Shown: one piece after another, positions 29,951 to 41,999 of the stretch | How positions within the stretch are numbered: position 1 is the first letter of the stretch | How the letters are laid out: every line of letters begins with the position of its first letter | Assembly (NCBI GenBank): GCA_949358305.1 | Contig: OX442314.1 | Span: 55,251,369 to 55,315,368, forward strand | Length of the DNA: 64,000 bases | Origin: Strigamia acuminata | Lineage: Eukaryota; Arthropoda; Chilopoda; Geophilomorpha; Linotaeniidae | Direction: 5' to 3' | The notes under the pieces: model-generated | The model's input: the letters and a program-made list of their open reading frames with translations, nothing else | Told to the model about the DNA's origin: nothing | Database searches by the model: none | Program-made: the position numbers and the translations under genes

Positions 29951-32900
29951 ATGCCCAAGAAAAAGATGGACGAATACCCAACTTCTGCGGCGAAAGAAGA
30001 CACGCTAAAGTACTTACAAGACACGTTTGTCAACCGCGTCGACCCCGACGTCGTTTACTTCATCCTATCCGAACGAGACTACGATCGTAAATCCCGCAAC
30101 AACAACAAAAACCAAAACGCCACAATCTCTAATTTCCTTTCGTTTTCCAGTCGATTCCACCTTACAAGCCTTGCTGACCATCTCAAACGAGAACTACGTA
30201 CCTTGCGTCGAAGAACAACAACACCCGGAACTGGATCCCCAACCGCCACAACCCGACAACAACTGCGGAGAAATACTCCGACTGTCCGAAATACTCAATT
30301 CGGAAGTCAAACCGCCAGTATGTTGCACCTCGCCCGAAACGTGTCGTCTACAGCCGTCCACGACCTCGTACCAATCGGACGAAGCCCTCTACACCGTCGA
30401 AGACCCCGCCGACAAAACCACCCCGGTTTCCTTCGCCCTCGACTACGGGAAACCGTCGGACACACGAAGCCCGTCTCCGGACCGCCAATGCACCACCCAC
30501 GCGCCCCCGGAGACGAAAACCTCGACCACAAACGCCACAATATCGATCGTCGAGAAAAAAAACGACCTCAACGAAGCGGTGAGTCCTCAATCCGACAATC
30601 GCGTCGAACCGGACGCAGATTCGGCCGTTATCCGAGTGCCGAGCCCTACGCACGAGCCCCGGAAGGACGAAAAACACTTCAACCCGTCGGAAATGGGCGA
30701 CTCCATCCCGCTAGCCACGTGCGCCCAGAACCGTCCGTTTTATTACTTCCCGTTCGTCTCGGCGAAAGCGACTCCCTTGCATCAATTCCCGTTCCCGCAG
30801 CCGCGAAAACAGTCCAATTTCTCGAGTCCGAAGTTCCAGGCGCGCGGGATCGAGTCGCGGGCGGTCCTGCAACTCCCACCGGTCATGGCGCGCGGGCAAC
30901 CGTCGAATTTACTGAGTCCGAAGACGCAGCCGCGCGCGATCGAGCGCCCGCGCCGCTCGTCGCCCGTGGACCGCCTGCTGGAGATCCAGCGCACGGAAGA
31001 CAAACTGGTGGTCTTGCTCCGCGGGCTGCCGGGCAGCGGCAAATCGACGCTCGCGTCCAAGCTGGCGGCGGAGAACGGCGTGATCTGCAGCTCCGACTAC
31101 TACTTCACGCACCGCGGCAAGTACACGTTCGACCCGGCGCGGCTGGGCGAGGCGCACGAGTGGAACCAGCGGCGCGCGCGGAAATTTATGGAGGAAGGGA
31201 AACCGCTCATTGTGATCGACAACACGAACGTCGAGGCGTGGGAGATGAAGCCGTACGTGATGTTCGCGCAGCGCTACGGCTACCGCGTCGAGATCCTCGA
31301 GCCGGACACGCCGTGGAGGTTTAAGCCGAACGAGCTGGCGCTGCGCAACGTGCACGGCGTGTCGCGCGACAGGATACAGATCATGCTGGACAGGTACGAC
31401 CGGAATCTGACGGTCGGCGCGGTGCTGGCGAAGGCGTTCGACAGCGCGGCGAAAAGAGGCGGCGGGTTGCAGTCGGACACCGACCCGTCGGTGGACGAGG
31501 ACTTGCAGGACGTCATCAGCTGGTGCTCGCCGGACGACGGGCTGAGCGACCGCACGACGCGCAGCAGCAGTTATTGCGACTCGCCGCGGATTTCGCCGAG
31601 CCGGGAGTTCAAGCCCGTGCGCCCGGCGAAATTCAGCAATTCGTCCGAGTCGGTGAGTCCGACGAGTCCGCCGCTGAGTCCGTCGCGGAGTGTGCGCTCG
31701 CCGGTGAAGAAGGACACGAAGGTGTACGTGGACAACGTGAATTTGAACAGACAATCGAGCAAAATTTCGAAACACGTGGACAAGTGGCCGCGGAAACCCG
31801 AGACGCACGGCGACGGCCTGCCGAAGGTGCCGCACACGTCGACGCGCACGCACCGGAAAGCGGCCGCGATGACCGGCCCGAAACCCATGTCGGCGGTGAC
31901 GAGCTCGACCGGCAACAAGATGACGAGCCGCGACATGCGCTGCCAGACCAAGAGTCCCGTGCGCGACGTGCTTTTCCGGAAAAACGCGCTCGACAGTCTC
32001 AAAGACGACTACGTGAACGAGGACGACGAGTTCTGGTGCCCCGACGAGCGCAGAAAGAGCCCGAGAGCGAAGGACCGGTCGCCGTCGCCGCAGCGGGGCC
32101 GCTACAGGGCCCGGCAGTCGAAGGGCGACGCGCGCGCCATGGAGGAGATCGCGCGCGCCAACGTGGTCGAGCACGACATCACGTTGGCCGGCTCGGAGGA
32201 GTGCTGCGACGACCTGGAGCGCAAGGCGGAGGAGCCGCGGCCGGAGGAGAATCCCCCGCCCGTGAGGAAGCGCACGAAGACGAAGATCGCCTCGTCGTTC
32301 GCGTTCCCGTTCGTGCAGTACTCGGGCCGCTGGTGCGTGCCCGACGAGCCGAAAGGCGAGTCGGTGGACTCGGTGGCGCAGGTGAACGAGCGCGACGTGT
32401 TCCTCATGTCGCAGTGCGCGACCGGCTACAAGTGCCTGGTGCCGCGCAGCCGCGACATCTGCGGCGACCTCCCGCCGGAAGAGCGGCAGCTGGCGGCGCT
32501 CGACAAGACCACGTGGACGGAGAACGCGTCGAGCGAGCTCCGGGAGTTGTTTCCGAACGTGTCGGAAGTGAGTCTGGCGAAGCTGATCGCCAAGTGCGAG
32601 GGCGACGTGGAGTGGGCGAGCAATCTGCTGCTCGACCTCAACAACGAGGGAGACGGGGCGCGCAAGGGGGTCAAGCCGGACCCGAAGACGCCCAAGCTCC
32701 CACTGGGCAGCCACGTGAACGCGGCGATCGACGAGGCGCTCAATCTGATCGACCGGGGCGCGGCGCCAGCAACGGGCGACTCGCGGCTGCAGGACGCGGC
32801 GACCGAGACGACTCTGGCCGACCCGGCGCGGGTCGAGGCGGAGGAGGCGACGCGCGACAGTCCGCCGGCGCGGCTGGACGCGGAGAGGAAGTTCGAGGAG

Positions 32901-35142
32901 GACGAGCTGGTGTTCCAACTGGAGCCGGCGTTCGCGCTGCAGCTGGAGCAGCTGTTCGGGCCGCCGAGCCACTCGGAGCAGAGCCGCGCGCACAGCTTGG
33001 AGATCAAGATCAATCTGAACCTGGCGTGGCAGATCCACAAGTGCTGGGCGAAGTCGGTGCAGAAGAAGTTGTGCGAGGAGGACTGCGAGTTCGTGCGGCG
33101 GCTGGAGGAGGAGGAGGGGCCGCCGAGGCGCGGCGTGGCGGTGCGGCACAAGCGCTCGTTGTCGTTGGATCGGAAGAGGTCGCGGTCGTGCGATCTGGGC
33201 GATTCGAGGCACCACCCGCACCGGATAGAGAAGACGGACAGCGTGCCGAACATGCGCGACATTATGGATTTGGAGATGGCGCTGCAGATGACTCGGGAAG
33301 ACGCAGTAAGGGTTTTGCTGTATTTCTGAGTTTTTCGTCTATATCGGTCGTTTTTGCATTGTTGTTGTTGTAATTGACGGAAAAGAATTGTTTTTTTCAT
33401 TGTAATTGAGGTTGATGTTATTAAACTCGTCATATTTACACGGTAGAGTAAATTCGTTATTTTTTTTTTGTTTGTAACGTTTGGTTTCGTGTCGTGGATG
33501 TAAATATGACGTTTGGCGCTGTAGTTAAAGGGTGTGCTATCGTACGTGGGTTTATATACAATGCGACTGTCGTTAAGTGTGTTTGGGGCCTTGAATTCGA
33601 TAAAAATGGTATTTTTTGCGTTTTATTGCACGTTTTTGGTCTAATTTCGTTTTTTTTCTCTCTTTTTTAGACCGAACAAGTGCACGGAATGTGGACCGAC
33701 GTCGACCTCGCGACCAAAATGAAACGGAAGTTGCTGTACGAACGGTATCCGTTTCTGGACAGCACTTCGCTGGACGAAGTGTTTGCATCGAACAAGTACG
33801 ACAAAAAAACAACAAAAATTAAAAATTAATCACAACGAATTAATTAATTCCGCCAGTTTCTCGCTCCCTCAAACCGAAGAGCAAATCCAAAGCGCATTTG
33901 GTGGTGAAGTTCCGGCGCTCGGACGAAACGAGGTTCGTGCCACCAACAGCGAAGTACAAAGGTCAGGACTAGTTAGGAAAGTATCTGTAAGTTTTAGCGC
34001 ATTGTTTAACGGGCTTATTCGTGCTAAATAAGCGTTCGGTTTTCGTACAAACGGTTTTCGTACATTTCCGAATTTCAGATTGTGGTACTTTTTGAATTTT
34101 TTCAGTTGTAATTTTGTGGATTTCAGGTGTGCCAGTACGAGATCACGCGAGATTTTGTGCGATTTTGCTAGATTTTGTGCAATTTTTCTCAATTTTGTAA
34201 AATTTTGCTCAATTTTGTAAAATTATGCTAGATTTTGTAAAATTTTGCTAGATTTTGTAGAATTTTGCTAGATTTTGTAAAATTTTGCTAGATTTTGTAA
34301 AATTTTGCTCGATTTTGTAAAATTTTGCTAGATTTTGTAAAATTTTGCTAGATTTTGTAAAATTTTGCTAGATTTTGTAAAATTTTGCTAGATTTTGTAG
34401 AATTTTGCTAGATTTTGTAAAATTTTGCTAGATTGTGTGCAATTTTGCTAGATATTGTGCAATTTTAATGTAATGTAAGCCGTCGATTTAATTTTTGATT
34501 TCCTGCACGTTTTCAGACGATGCAATCGCCCATCCTGACCCCCGTCTTGGGAGAAGTGCAGGACTTTCGAGCCGAGTCGGTGTTGTATCATCAAATGCGC
34601 CAGGAATGCTTCACGAAGGCCAAGGAGGCGTACAACAGCGGCCGGCGCGGCGCGGCGAGCTTTTATGCGCAGCAGGTTGTGTTCGGGTTTGGGTGTTTGG
34701 ATTTTTGTGACGGTTTTGTCGTTGTAGGGCCACGCGTACACAGAGAAGATATGGGAGGCGAATAGACACGCGTCGTTGAAGATTTTGGTGCATCGGAACA
34801 TGGGGAGGGATAGGAATACGATCGATTTGCATCTGTTGTACGTGAGAGAGGCGTTGGAGATGCTGGAGATTTTTTTGAAGATTAAATTGGAGGAGTTGAT
34901 GAATACTAACGACCGACGGGTGGTGATCAATGTTATTACAGGACGGGGGAAGCATAGCGTGGACCAAGTGCCGCGACTCAAGCGGGGTGTGATTAATTAT
35001 TTGTGTAAAAAAAATATTACGTAAGAAATTTAAATGTTAAATTTTTATTTTTTTATTTTTTATTGTTATTTTTTTTTTTAGGTATCATGAAAAGCAAGCT
35101 GGTTTGATTGAAGTGGTGTTGACGAGGAAAGAGAAGCTTTGA
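29951..35142 (+). CDS. N4BP2: NEDD4-binding protein 2 homologue (P-loop kinase, CUE, Smr), seven exons
   Basis: Exons that join in phase: 29951-30086, 30151-33305, 33671-33795, 33857-33980, 34517-34675, 34728-35020, 35082-35142, total 1,350 codons. All introns are GT-AG. ATG 29951 (MPKKKMDEYPTS) is the first ATG that gives the N-terminal CUE-like segment (DPDVVYFILSERDYD). The polynucleotide-kinase-like P-loop domain spans about residues 330-480, with Walker A GLPGSGKST near 337-345 and IDNTN further on. A second CUE segment (LRELFPNVSEVSLAKLI) is near 841-874 and a third CUE-like segment near 1110-1150 across exons 3-4. DUF1771 (QECFTKAKEAYNSG) is near 1200-1235, and the Smr domain lies in exons 6-7 (TGRGKHSVDQVPRLK). 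The usual DLHG of Smr reads DLHL. Human N4BP2 binds NEDD4 and has 5'-polynucleotide kinase activity; a role in RNA or DNA end processing is inferred. Exon 2 is far more GC-rich than its surroundings. Confidence 0.93.
34150..34460 (+). repeat. 20-bp minisatellite in N4BP2 intron 4
   Basis: About 15 copies of AATTTTGCTAGATTTTGTAA with few changes, between exons 4 and 5. The flanking intron sequence with the start of the array (AGTACGAGATCACGCGAG) recurs at 59410-59560. Confidence 0.95.
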
Positions 35143-35881
35143 CTTAATGGTTTTTTTATTCGTGGTTTTATTTTTTCTCGTTTTGTTTTAAATGCAAAAA
35201 TAATGTGTCGGCATTTTATTGGCTACATTTGATATTTTTTAAACACATTTTTTCAACGATGTATAATTGTAAATAACTCACAGATTTTTGTTTTTTATTC
35301 ATTAATTGTTTGGAATAAATGAGCGCAAATGATTTTTCATTTAATTTAATTTCTTGGGCATGTTAGATAGGACACTTAGCATTTTCACCTTTGTCTTTGG
35401 TTTGCTTCAATCGGAACATACATAATTACTCAAGTAGTTTGTACATACAACACCAAACAGATAGAAGTTTATGGATATCACAATCACGAGATTTAAACCG
35501 GACGTCAGAACTGAAACGGGAGATTAATGATCGACATCCTCAAAACAAACAAGGAGTAGGGAGGGGGGGGGGGGCAGATTTCTACAGCATTCGATCAGGC
35601 ATTCATGGAACTGCTGCTTCAACACCTCCAATTAGAACCGCCAATGCACTTACGCTCTCTGGTTAGTTTAGAATCTGTTCATTTGCCAAGATATACCTTC
35701 GTGCACAACAGTTCGGTTGTAGACAGCGTCAGAATTTGTGCGTCGATTCAGGATTTTTTGGTGTGTTTCCCTAGTGAGATGTATAGAATGTTTCTTCATG
35801 CCAATGGTAGCGACCGGCTTGGCCAACAGGTGGATGAACCTCACATATTCCTTATCTTAATCCCTTGCATGGATTTTCTAA
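35143..35881. other. N4BP2 3' UTR and intergenic stretch
   Basis: AATAAA at 35314-35319 is the likely polyadenylation signal. 35082-35403 is duplicated at 58095-58436. Beyond it there are a G-run near 35563-35574 and short frames (35391-35666, 35605-35904) without recognisable products. Confidence 0.6.
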
Positions 35882-36253
35882 CCCCCCCTATGATTAGAAA
35901 GTGAACTTGAATAAAAATTTGCAACAAGTAAATAAAATTGACAGTATATGATTTATTTTATTATTTAATTACAGAAATACAAACACTACAAATTAAATGA
36001 ATGCATTGCTCACCTTGGGAATTTAATTTCTCAAAATAAAAGTGAGTTTTTTTTTATTTTTTATAATAACAGTTTAGAGATAATCTAATCAATAAAGCCT
36101 GAACTAAAAAAATGTGAACACTTGATGAGTAAATTCATGCAATCAAACAGACTTAATACCTGAATTTAACCAAGAGAAAATATTTTTGAAAATTATTCCA
36201 GCTGGTTACATCAACTATTTTGAATTTAACAGTTCTGAATGTAACAAAACTTT

Positions 36254-37291
36254 TTAATTTGAATGCTTTGCTAAATGTTTTTTCAAGCCATGTTTTTTTA
36301 GTTGCCCACTTCTAATACAAGAATAAGCGCACAAATGACACTTTAATGGTTTTTCCCCAGAATGGGTTGCAACATGTTTTTTCAAATTCCCACTTGTAAT
36401 ACAGGAATAATCACACAAGTGACACTGTAATGGTTTTTCCTTTGTATGGGTTGCAATATGTCTTCTTAAATCCCTAGTTGCAACACAAGAATAAGCACAC
36501 AAATGACACTTGAATGGTTTTTCCTTTCTATGGGTTGCAACATGACATTTTAGTTGCCCACTTGTAATGCAGGAATAAGCACACAAATGACACTTTAATG
36601 GTTTTTCCCCAGTATGGGTCGCTACGTGTCTTTTTAAAGTCCCACTTCTAACACAAGAATAAGCACACAAATGACACTTTAATGGTTTTTCCCCTGTATG
36701 GGTAGCGATATGTGTTTTTAAATTCCCACTTTGAACACAAGAATAAGTGCACAAATGGCACTTGAATGGTTTTTCCCCAGTATGGGTTGCAATGTGAGTT
36801 TTTAGATGACTACTTGTAATACAGGAATAATCACACAAATGACACTTGAATTGTTTTTTCCCCGTATGAGTTGCAATGTGAGTTTTTAGTTGCCCACTTG
36901 TAATACAGGAATAAGCACACGTATCACACTTGAATGGTTTTTCCCCCGTATGGGTTGCAACATGTGTTTTCAAATTCCCTCTGTGGCTGCAAGAATAAGC
37001 GCACAAATGACACTTAAATGGTTTTTCACCAGAATGTATTAACAAATGTTTTTTTAAAGCCCCACTTCCAACACAAGAATAAGCACACAAATGACACTTG
37101 AATGGTTTCTCTCCGGTATGGGTTGCAACATGTGCTTTTAAATGCCCTTTGTGATTGCAAGAATAAGCACAATAATTACATCTGTAAGGCTTTTCACCGG
37201 TGTGTGTAAGTACGTGTCGTATCAAATGTGAATAAAACAAACACGAATAATCACACAGATTGCAACAGAAATCCTCTCGTTTTGTCTTCAT
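36254..37291 (-). CDS. C2H2 zinc-finger protein 1, 12 fingers (345 aa)
   Basis: Start MKTKR at 37291, then 12 consecutive 28-residue C2H2 fingers joined by THTGEKPFKC-type linkers, covering almost the whole protein; the last finger (LKKHGLKKHLAKHSN) ends it. Fingers carry Tyr two residues and Cys four residues after the second ligand Cys (AYSC, DYSC) in place of the usual Phe. Such arrays bind DNA; helices vary (for example QSGNLKT, TSGQLKT, HRGNLKT), so sites should differ between paralogues. No KRAB, BTB or ZAD domain is encoded in this exon. A splice acceptor (GATTTCAG) on this strand places the exon start at 37381, and a conserved donor at 42000/41999 suggests a first exon 4.6 kb upstream. 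The frame happens to be open from 37381, but paralogues are not, so the ATG is preferred. Confidence 0.9.
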   Translation of the reverse strand: MKTKREDFCCNLCDYSCLFYSHLIRHVLTHTGEKPYRCNYCAYSCNHKGHLKAHVATHTGEKPFKCHLCAYSCVGSGALKKHLLIHSGEKPFKCHLCAYSCSHRGNLKTHVATHTGEKPFKCDTCAYSCITSGQLKTHIATHTGKKQFKCHLCDYSCITSSHLKTHIATHTGEKPFKCHLCTYSCVQSGNLKTHIATHTGEKPLKCHLCAYSCVRSGTLKRHVATHTGEKPLKCHLCAYSCITSGQLKCHVATHRKEKPFKCHLCAYSCVATRDLRRHIATHTKEKPLQCHLCDYSCITSGNLKKHVATHSGEKPLKCHLCAYSCIRSGQLKKHGLKKHLAKHSN

Positions 37292-37381
37292 TTTGGATTG
37301 TAATAAAGTAACACAATTTGCAGCTGACTTGTGAGTGGCAGATTGGCCGCAACTGAATTTATCACGAGATGAATACTTATC

Positions 37382-38366
37382 CTGAAATCAAAACAAGAAA
37401 AAGAAATAAATAATATTGCCAGTGAAACAAAAAGTTGTCTCGGTCCTGGCTTGCGAGTGTTTTAAAATTAAAAATTTTGTGCACATTTTTGCGTTATTTC
37501 TTTTTTTCCTCATTTTTGTTGGAAATAATTTTGTCCTTGTAAATAACTTCATTCTTTCTCGAATTTTTCTGCTTTGTTGTAAATTATTTTGCTTGTTTAT
37601 TCTTTTTATTTCCTGCGATAATCATGAGAAATTGGCTCATGTTCATAAGTTATGCGCACCCTTCTCATTTAAATATTTAACTTTGACCACCCGTTTTGGG
37701 CTATTTCCCCTTAAAAATAGGATTGGCCTGAAACATGTGATCAAAGGATTCCTGATTTTCTAAATTCCTAATTTTAAGCTTAGTAGCCATAAGCAGATTC
37801 CTACGTAGGAAACCAGTCTGCCAATAGAAAATTTGCCTACAGAAAATACTGGTACTCACAAATTTCATTCCAGTCTTGGAATGTCTGTGAGATATGTTCT
37901 GTGACATAAAAAATTAACTTTCTGGCACGTCGATGCAACGGAAAGCTGATCTTCCTTTCCAGGCACAGAAACTTCTGTGGCACAGAAAGTAGCGATCGGT
38001 CTTGACAATATTGTGACCGGTCGTAATTTTTTTTAACCGGTCTCAAATATGGCAGCAATCTGTTCTGCCAATGAATGCAAACAACTGTATATTCTATTTA
38101 TAAAAATAGTTTATTAGTTGATAATTAAAAATAATAACTAATTAGTAATCCTATTCATCCTAACTCCAAAAGTCGCCTTAAAATTTTATATTGGCATCCA
38201 TCTTGTTTCTTTTTCACGGCCATTCACCATATCTTTTCTGTTGCATAAAGCTGTGAGTAAAATGTGAACACAGAACTGAGAATAATGCATAAAACCGTAC
38301 AAATTCGTACCGATATAATAAAACATGAAATCGGACCAATCAAGACGCAGGGCTAAATATACATGT
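37382..38366. other. Intron sequence of zinc-finger gene 1
   Basis: 37390-37690 is conserved in unit 3 (52150-52500). The rest has short frames only and no recognisable product. Confidence 0.5.
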
Positions 38367-38464
38367 CCGAGGACCTCAATTATTAGGCGGACCTCCAATA
38401 GTGCGCAGGAAAAATTTTTTTTTTTGCAAATTACACACGGGTGCGCAATCAGAAGATATAAGGT
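38367..38464. repeat. Left arm of palindromic repeat split by Tc1
   Basis: From CCGAGGACCTCAATTATTAG to ATATAAGGT, matching the reverse complement of 39972-40068 almost perfectly (about 98 bp). Confidence 0.8.
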
Positions 38465-38762
38465 ACAGTGCGTTTCAAGAGTATAAAAACAGTAACAATT
38501 GTCTAGCTGTTCACAAACTAAAAAAAGAAATTTATTTATTTCATTATTTCTGACATCAGAAACACTTGTTAATATATTGGTCCAACAGAAAAATCAAATT
38601 TTTGGCTCATTTTGCTGTTACAAAAATATAGGAACGTCAGAAAAAATAATAATGCAAATGAGATTGACCAAACAGATTAAAAATTTGACTATCAGCTCTT
38701 CATATGACATCATATGGATGTAATTTTGTGCATGTAATGTCGCATTTTGAAACATAACCAAA

Positions 38763-39671
38763 ATGCCAAGAGGTAAACATCTGTCAGAGCTTGAAGTGCG
38801 CAAAATATACTGTATAAATTATATGGAGAAGTAAAGTCCTACAGAGCTATAGCTAGCAGTATTAAAAGGTCAACAACAGCCATACATAATGTCATAGCCC
38901 AAAGTGATGATTATGGTAAATCCAAACGAACTGACAGACCCCAAAGTTTAACCCCAATGGACAAACAGCAGATTTTTAAGCTGGCAACTAAAAAGTCAAC
39001 AAGGAAAATTTCAGCCTGCATTACCCCTCATGTCTCTCATACCACAATTTGGCGAAGTTTAAAAAGCAATGCTAAATTCATGAAAATGAAGTAAAAACCG
39101 CAACTCACAAAAAACCAAAAAGGAAAAAAGACCAGCTTGGGCCAGAAATGTTATGAATTGGACTCACGAATGACGATCAGTAGTATTTTCTGATGAGAAA
39201 AAGTGGAACCTTGACGGCCTTGATGGATATGGTTACTATTGGCACGATTTGCGCACCTCTAGTAAAGTTCGTATGAGTAGACAATTGGAAGGTGGTTCCA
39301 AAATGGCCTTTGCCCATGATAGAAAAGTTGATCTGGCGATTGTTGAAGGCAGGATGGATTCTATCAAGTATCAGCAAATGCTATATGACTATCTCATCCC
39401 ATTTGGTCCACTTATTGGAGGTGCACAATGGAATTATCAACAAGACAATGCTCCTATTCACGTGTCCAAATCATCAAAAGAATGGTTTAAATGTGAAAAA
39501 ATTAGTCTCATTGGTTGGCCATCAAAGAGTCCAGATACGAACCCAATTGAGACCATTTGGGGGATGATAGCGCAGATGGTTTATGGGAGAAACAAGCAAT
39601 ATGAAAGTGTTGGTCAACGGAAAGTGGCGATCATGCGGGCCAGGGACAAATTAAAGCCAGCAAAGTTATAA
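38763..39671 (+). pseudogene. Tc1 transposase, DD34E, broken
   Basis: Starts MPRGKHLSELEVRKIY with a helix-turn-helix region, then an in-frame stop near 39092 and frameshifts. The catalytic half is readable: VFSDEKKWNLDGLDG (first Asp), QDNAPIHVSK (second Asp) and SPDTNPIETIWG (Glu), with 34 residues between the second Asp and the Glu, the Tc1 spacing. The two halves are in different frames, so no active enzyme is expected. Confidence 0.85.
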
Positions 39672-39692
39672 AAGTTGGTTCAGTCGATGCTC

Positions 39693-39747
39693 TTATTCGA
39701 GGGCGGCTACAATTCGAGGGCAACTCTTAATCGGTAAAATACGGTAT
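39693..39747. repeat. Fragment of the CCGTATTTTACC MITE family
   Basis: Ends GGTAAAATACGG next to TA and carries CGAGGGCGGCTACAATTCGA; matches one end of the element at 2217-2475. It lies inside the Tc1 copy, just after the transposase. Confidence 0.7.
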
Positions 39748-39971
39748 TATTATTTTTTCTGACATGTTCCTATATTTTTGTAACAGCAAAATGAGCCAAA
39801 AATTTGATTTTTCTGTATGATTTAAGATTGGTTTGACAAATTAGTATAAAAATCGGACCAATATATTAAAGTGTTTCTGATGTTAGAAATAAAAAAATAA
39901 ATAAACTTCTCGTTTTGGTTTGTGAACAGCTAGACAATTGTTACTGTTTTTATACTCTTGAAACGCACTGT

Positions 39972-40270
39972 ACCTTAGATCTTCTGATTGCGCACCCGTG
40001 TGTAATTTGCAAAAAAAAAATTTTTTCCGCGCACTATTGGAGGTCCGCCTAATAATTGAGGTCCTCGGGCTATTTACAACCCGACTTCGCACAAGTGATT
40101 TTTTAAACAATTTTGCAATAGTGAGATAAATGAAAAGTTTTGCACACGTTTCGAATAGACATTTTATTTTCAACTAAAATGTGTGTAAAACGTTTCATTT
40201 ATCACACTTTTTTTGTATATTTCGAAACATTTGGGCCTCTAATTGCGCACCGGTGCATAATTCGAGACCC
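39972..40270. repeat. Palindromic GCCTCTAATTGCGCA repeat family, unit 1
   Basis: The right palindrome arm continues through ATAAATGAAA...GTGTGTAAAACG into GGGCCTCTAATTGCGCACC. Relatives: 43730-43965, 50495-50935, 52525-52740, 62870-63008. It is a non-autonomous repeat without coding capacity. Confidence 0.7.
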
Positions 40271-40713
40271 GCGTGCGATCTGCAAAATTGTTTCCCTGAA
40301 TTGGGCATTGATATAACTTGAATATTTCAACACTAAAAGGTTAAAATAAAATAAAATGTTATAAAACGTGCAAATTGTGCTGAAATCAATGAAAACTAAT
40401 TGCTAAACGATGTTTGTAAAATACAAAATCAAACAGTTTAAATTTAAAAAAATTAAGTTTAAGTATTTAAAATTTTCAAAATAGAGGGTAGTAGATTTGT
40501 AATATTTGTAGAAAATTTGGAAATATATTGAGAAGATATTGTGAAATTTCAAAATTACACAATTGAAAATGTTTGTAAAGTTATTGTAAAAAAAAGTCAT
40601 GGAAATGGTCTCTTTCCAAGATTGTCAATGTGTTGAGAACAAACTACAGCCCTCGAATTAGAGCCCGCCTCAAATAAGAGCCGCAGCTGAGGAAGGAAAA
40701 ATACGGTATTATC

Positions 40714-41440
40714 AAAACCACAGTTGGGCGCAGTACCCCTTACTTGTACCACGGTTGGGGAACACCAAATAGACCCACAAAGTGGGTGCACGGGTGTTTT
40801 CTTCAATTTTCCACTTTAATTTTCAAAAGTTGATGTTTATACTCATTCAAAGTGAGTATAAACATCAATAAGTTATTAAATTAACAAAAACAAATTAAAG
40901 TTTATTAATAAACTTTTAATGGATCCAATTTGCGCGTTGTGAGTGATTTGATGCACAACGAATGGATGTGTTGATGCTTAGCCGACTGGAAAATGGACTT
41001 TTTAGGCATTTTGTTCGAAGTTGTGTGGCGTGGCATAATAAGATAAAGTTCGAAAAATGGGGAAATTTGTGGGAAATTCATTGAATAATTTAGGAATTCG
41101 ATGGAATTTTAGTGGATAATTTAGGAATTCGGTCGTAATTTGTTGAATAATTTTGGAAGTTGGTCAAAATTTATTTAATAATTTAGGAATTTGGTGGAAA
41201 TTTACCAAAAAAATTGAAAATTTGTTCGAAATATGAGGAAACTTACAAAAACCGTTTGAAAATCAATCGAAATTCATCAAAATCTCATCAAATTCACTCG
41301 CAATTCATCAAAATCTTATTATTCATAAACATTTAATGGGATTTAATTAATTTTTTAACTTATTGATATTTATACACACTTTGAATGAGTGTAAACATCA
41401 AGTTTTTAAAATTAAAGTGTAAAACGGGAGAAAACACCTG
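40714..41440. mobile_element. hAT-like foldback element A
   Basis: Starts near CAGTTGGGCGCAGTACC. Internal inverted arms (GTTGATGTTTATACTCATTC near 40829, complement near 41362-41410) enclose 31-bp tandem units around ATAATTTAGGAATTC. Relatives B (47221-48175) and C (52741-57261) share this plan. Confidence 0.55.
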
Positions 41441-41999
41441 AATCGAAATAAAACCTGGGGTGAAAGTAGAAAAAAACGTTTTGCCGGATTAGTTTGGTTT
41501 GGTTTAGCCTGGTCTGGCCTGGTTTGGTTGAGCGCTTTTTCAAATATAAACAAATCAGAATTTTATTGTAATTAATACTCTATTAATAATTCAATTAATT
41601 AATAATAAAATCACAAATTATAATAATATAATTATTACTGACATCTGAATTTTTTTGCCGTGCGCCTAAAGCCAGATTTTAAACCAGAATGTTTCCAAAT
41701 CTTTTATCGAGTTCAGGCTTACTTTCATCCCCGAGTCTGACTAAAATCTATGCCAATTGTAGAACTTACAAAATTCTCACAGAAAATTCAACTTCTGAGC
41801 GACCAATGAGGTGAAACCAGGTCCTCGATAATTATAAAAACTGAGAAGAGTCTCGTGGCGCAACACGGTCGAGATGATGATGATTTATGATCCCGCGAAT
41901 CAGCGCGCCCAGTCCGTCTTGTTTGCTCGAAAACCTCTACAAAAATATATTTTTATAAACAAAAACAAATCAACAAGCATTGTGCTAAACTATACTTAC

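Larger units (their letters stand above)
38466..39970 (+). mobile_element. Tc1-family transposon, 1,505 bp, with about 200-bp TIRs
   Basis: Ends CAGTGCGTTTCAAGAGTATA and its complement, flanked by TA (38464-38465, 39971-39972). The TIRs run about 200 bp (38466-38660 and 39755-39970, the right one with an extra 40 bp). It contains a broken DD34E transposase. It sits exactly at the middle TA of a palindrome (GGTACC centre). Confidence 0.85.

Noticed and set aside
30909-33221. 770-codon open frame on the minus strand opposite N4BP2 exon 2
   Set aside because: Exon 2 is GC-rich with strong third-position G/C, which removes stops on the other strand. The product is low-complexity Arg/His/Leu and matches nothing.
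31523-33373. 616-codon open frame, plus strand, second frame of N4BP2 exon 2
   Set aside because: Same composition effect; Arg/Gly/Ala-rich shadow of the real frame, which has recognisable domains.
37292-37381. N-terminal extension of zinc-finger protein 1 up to the splice acceptor
   Set aside because: Open only because of a 7-bp difference. The same stretch is out of frame or contains stops in the other three paralogues, so MKTKR is preferred.
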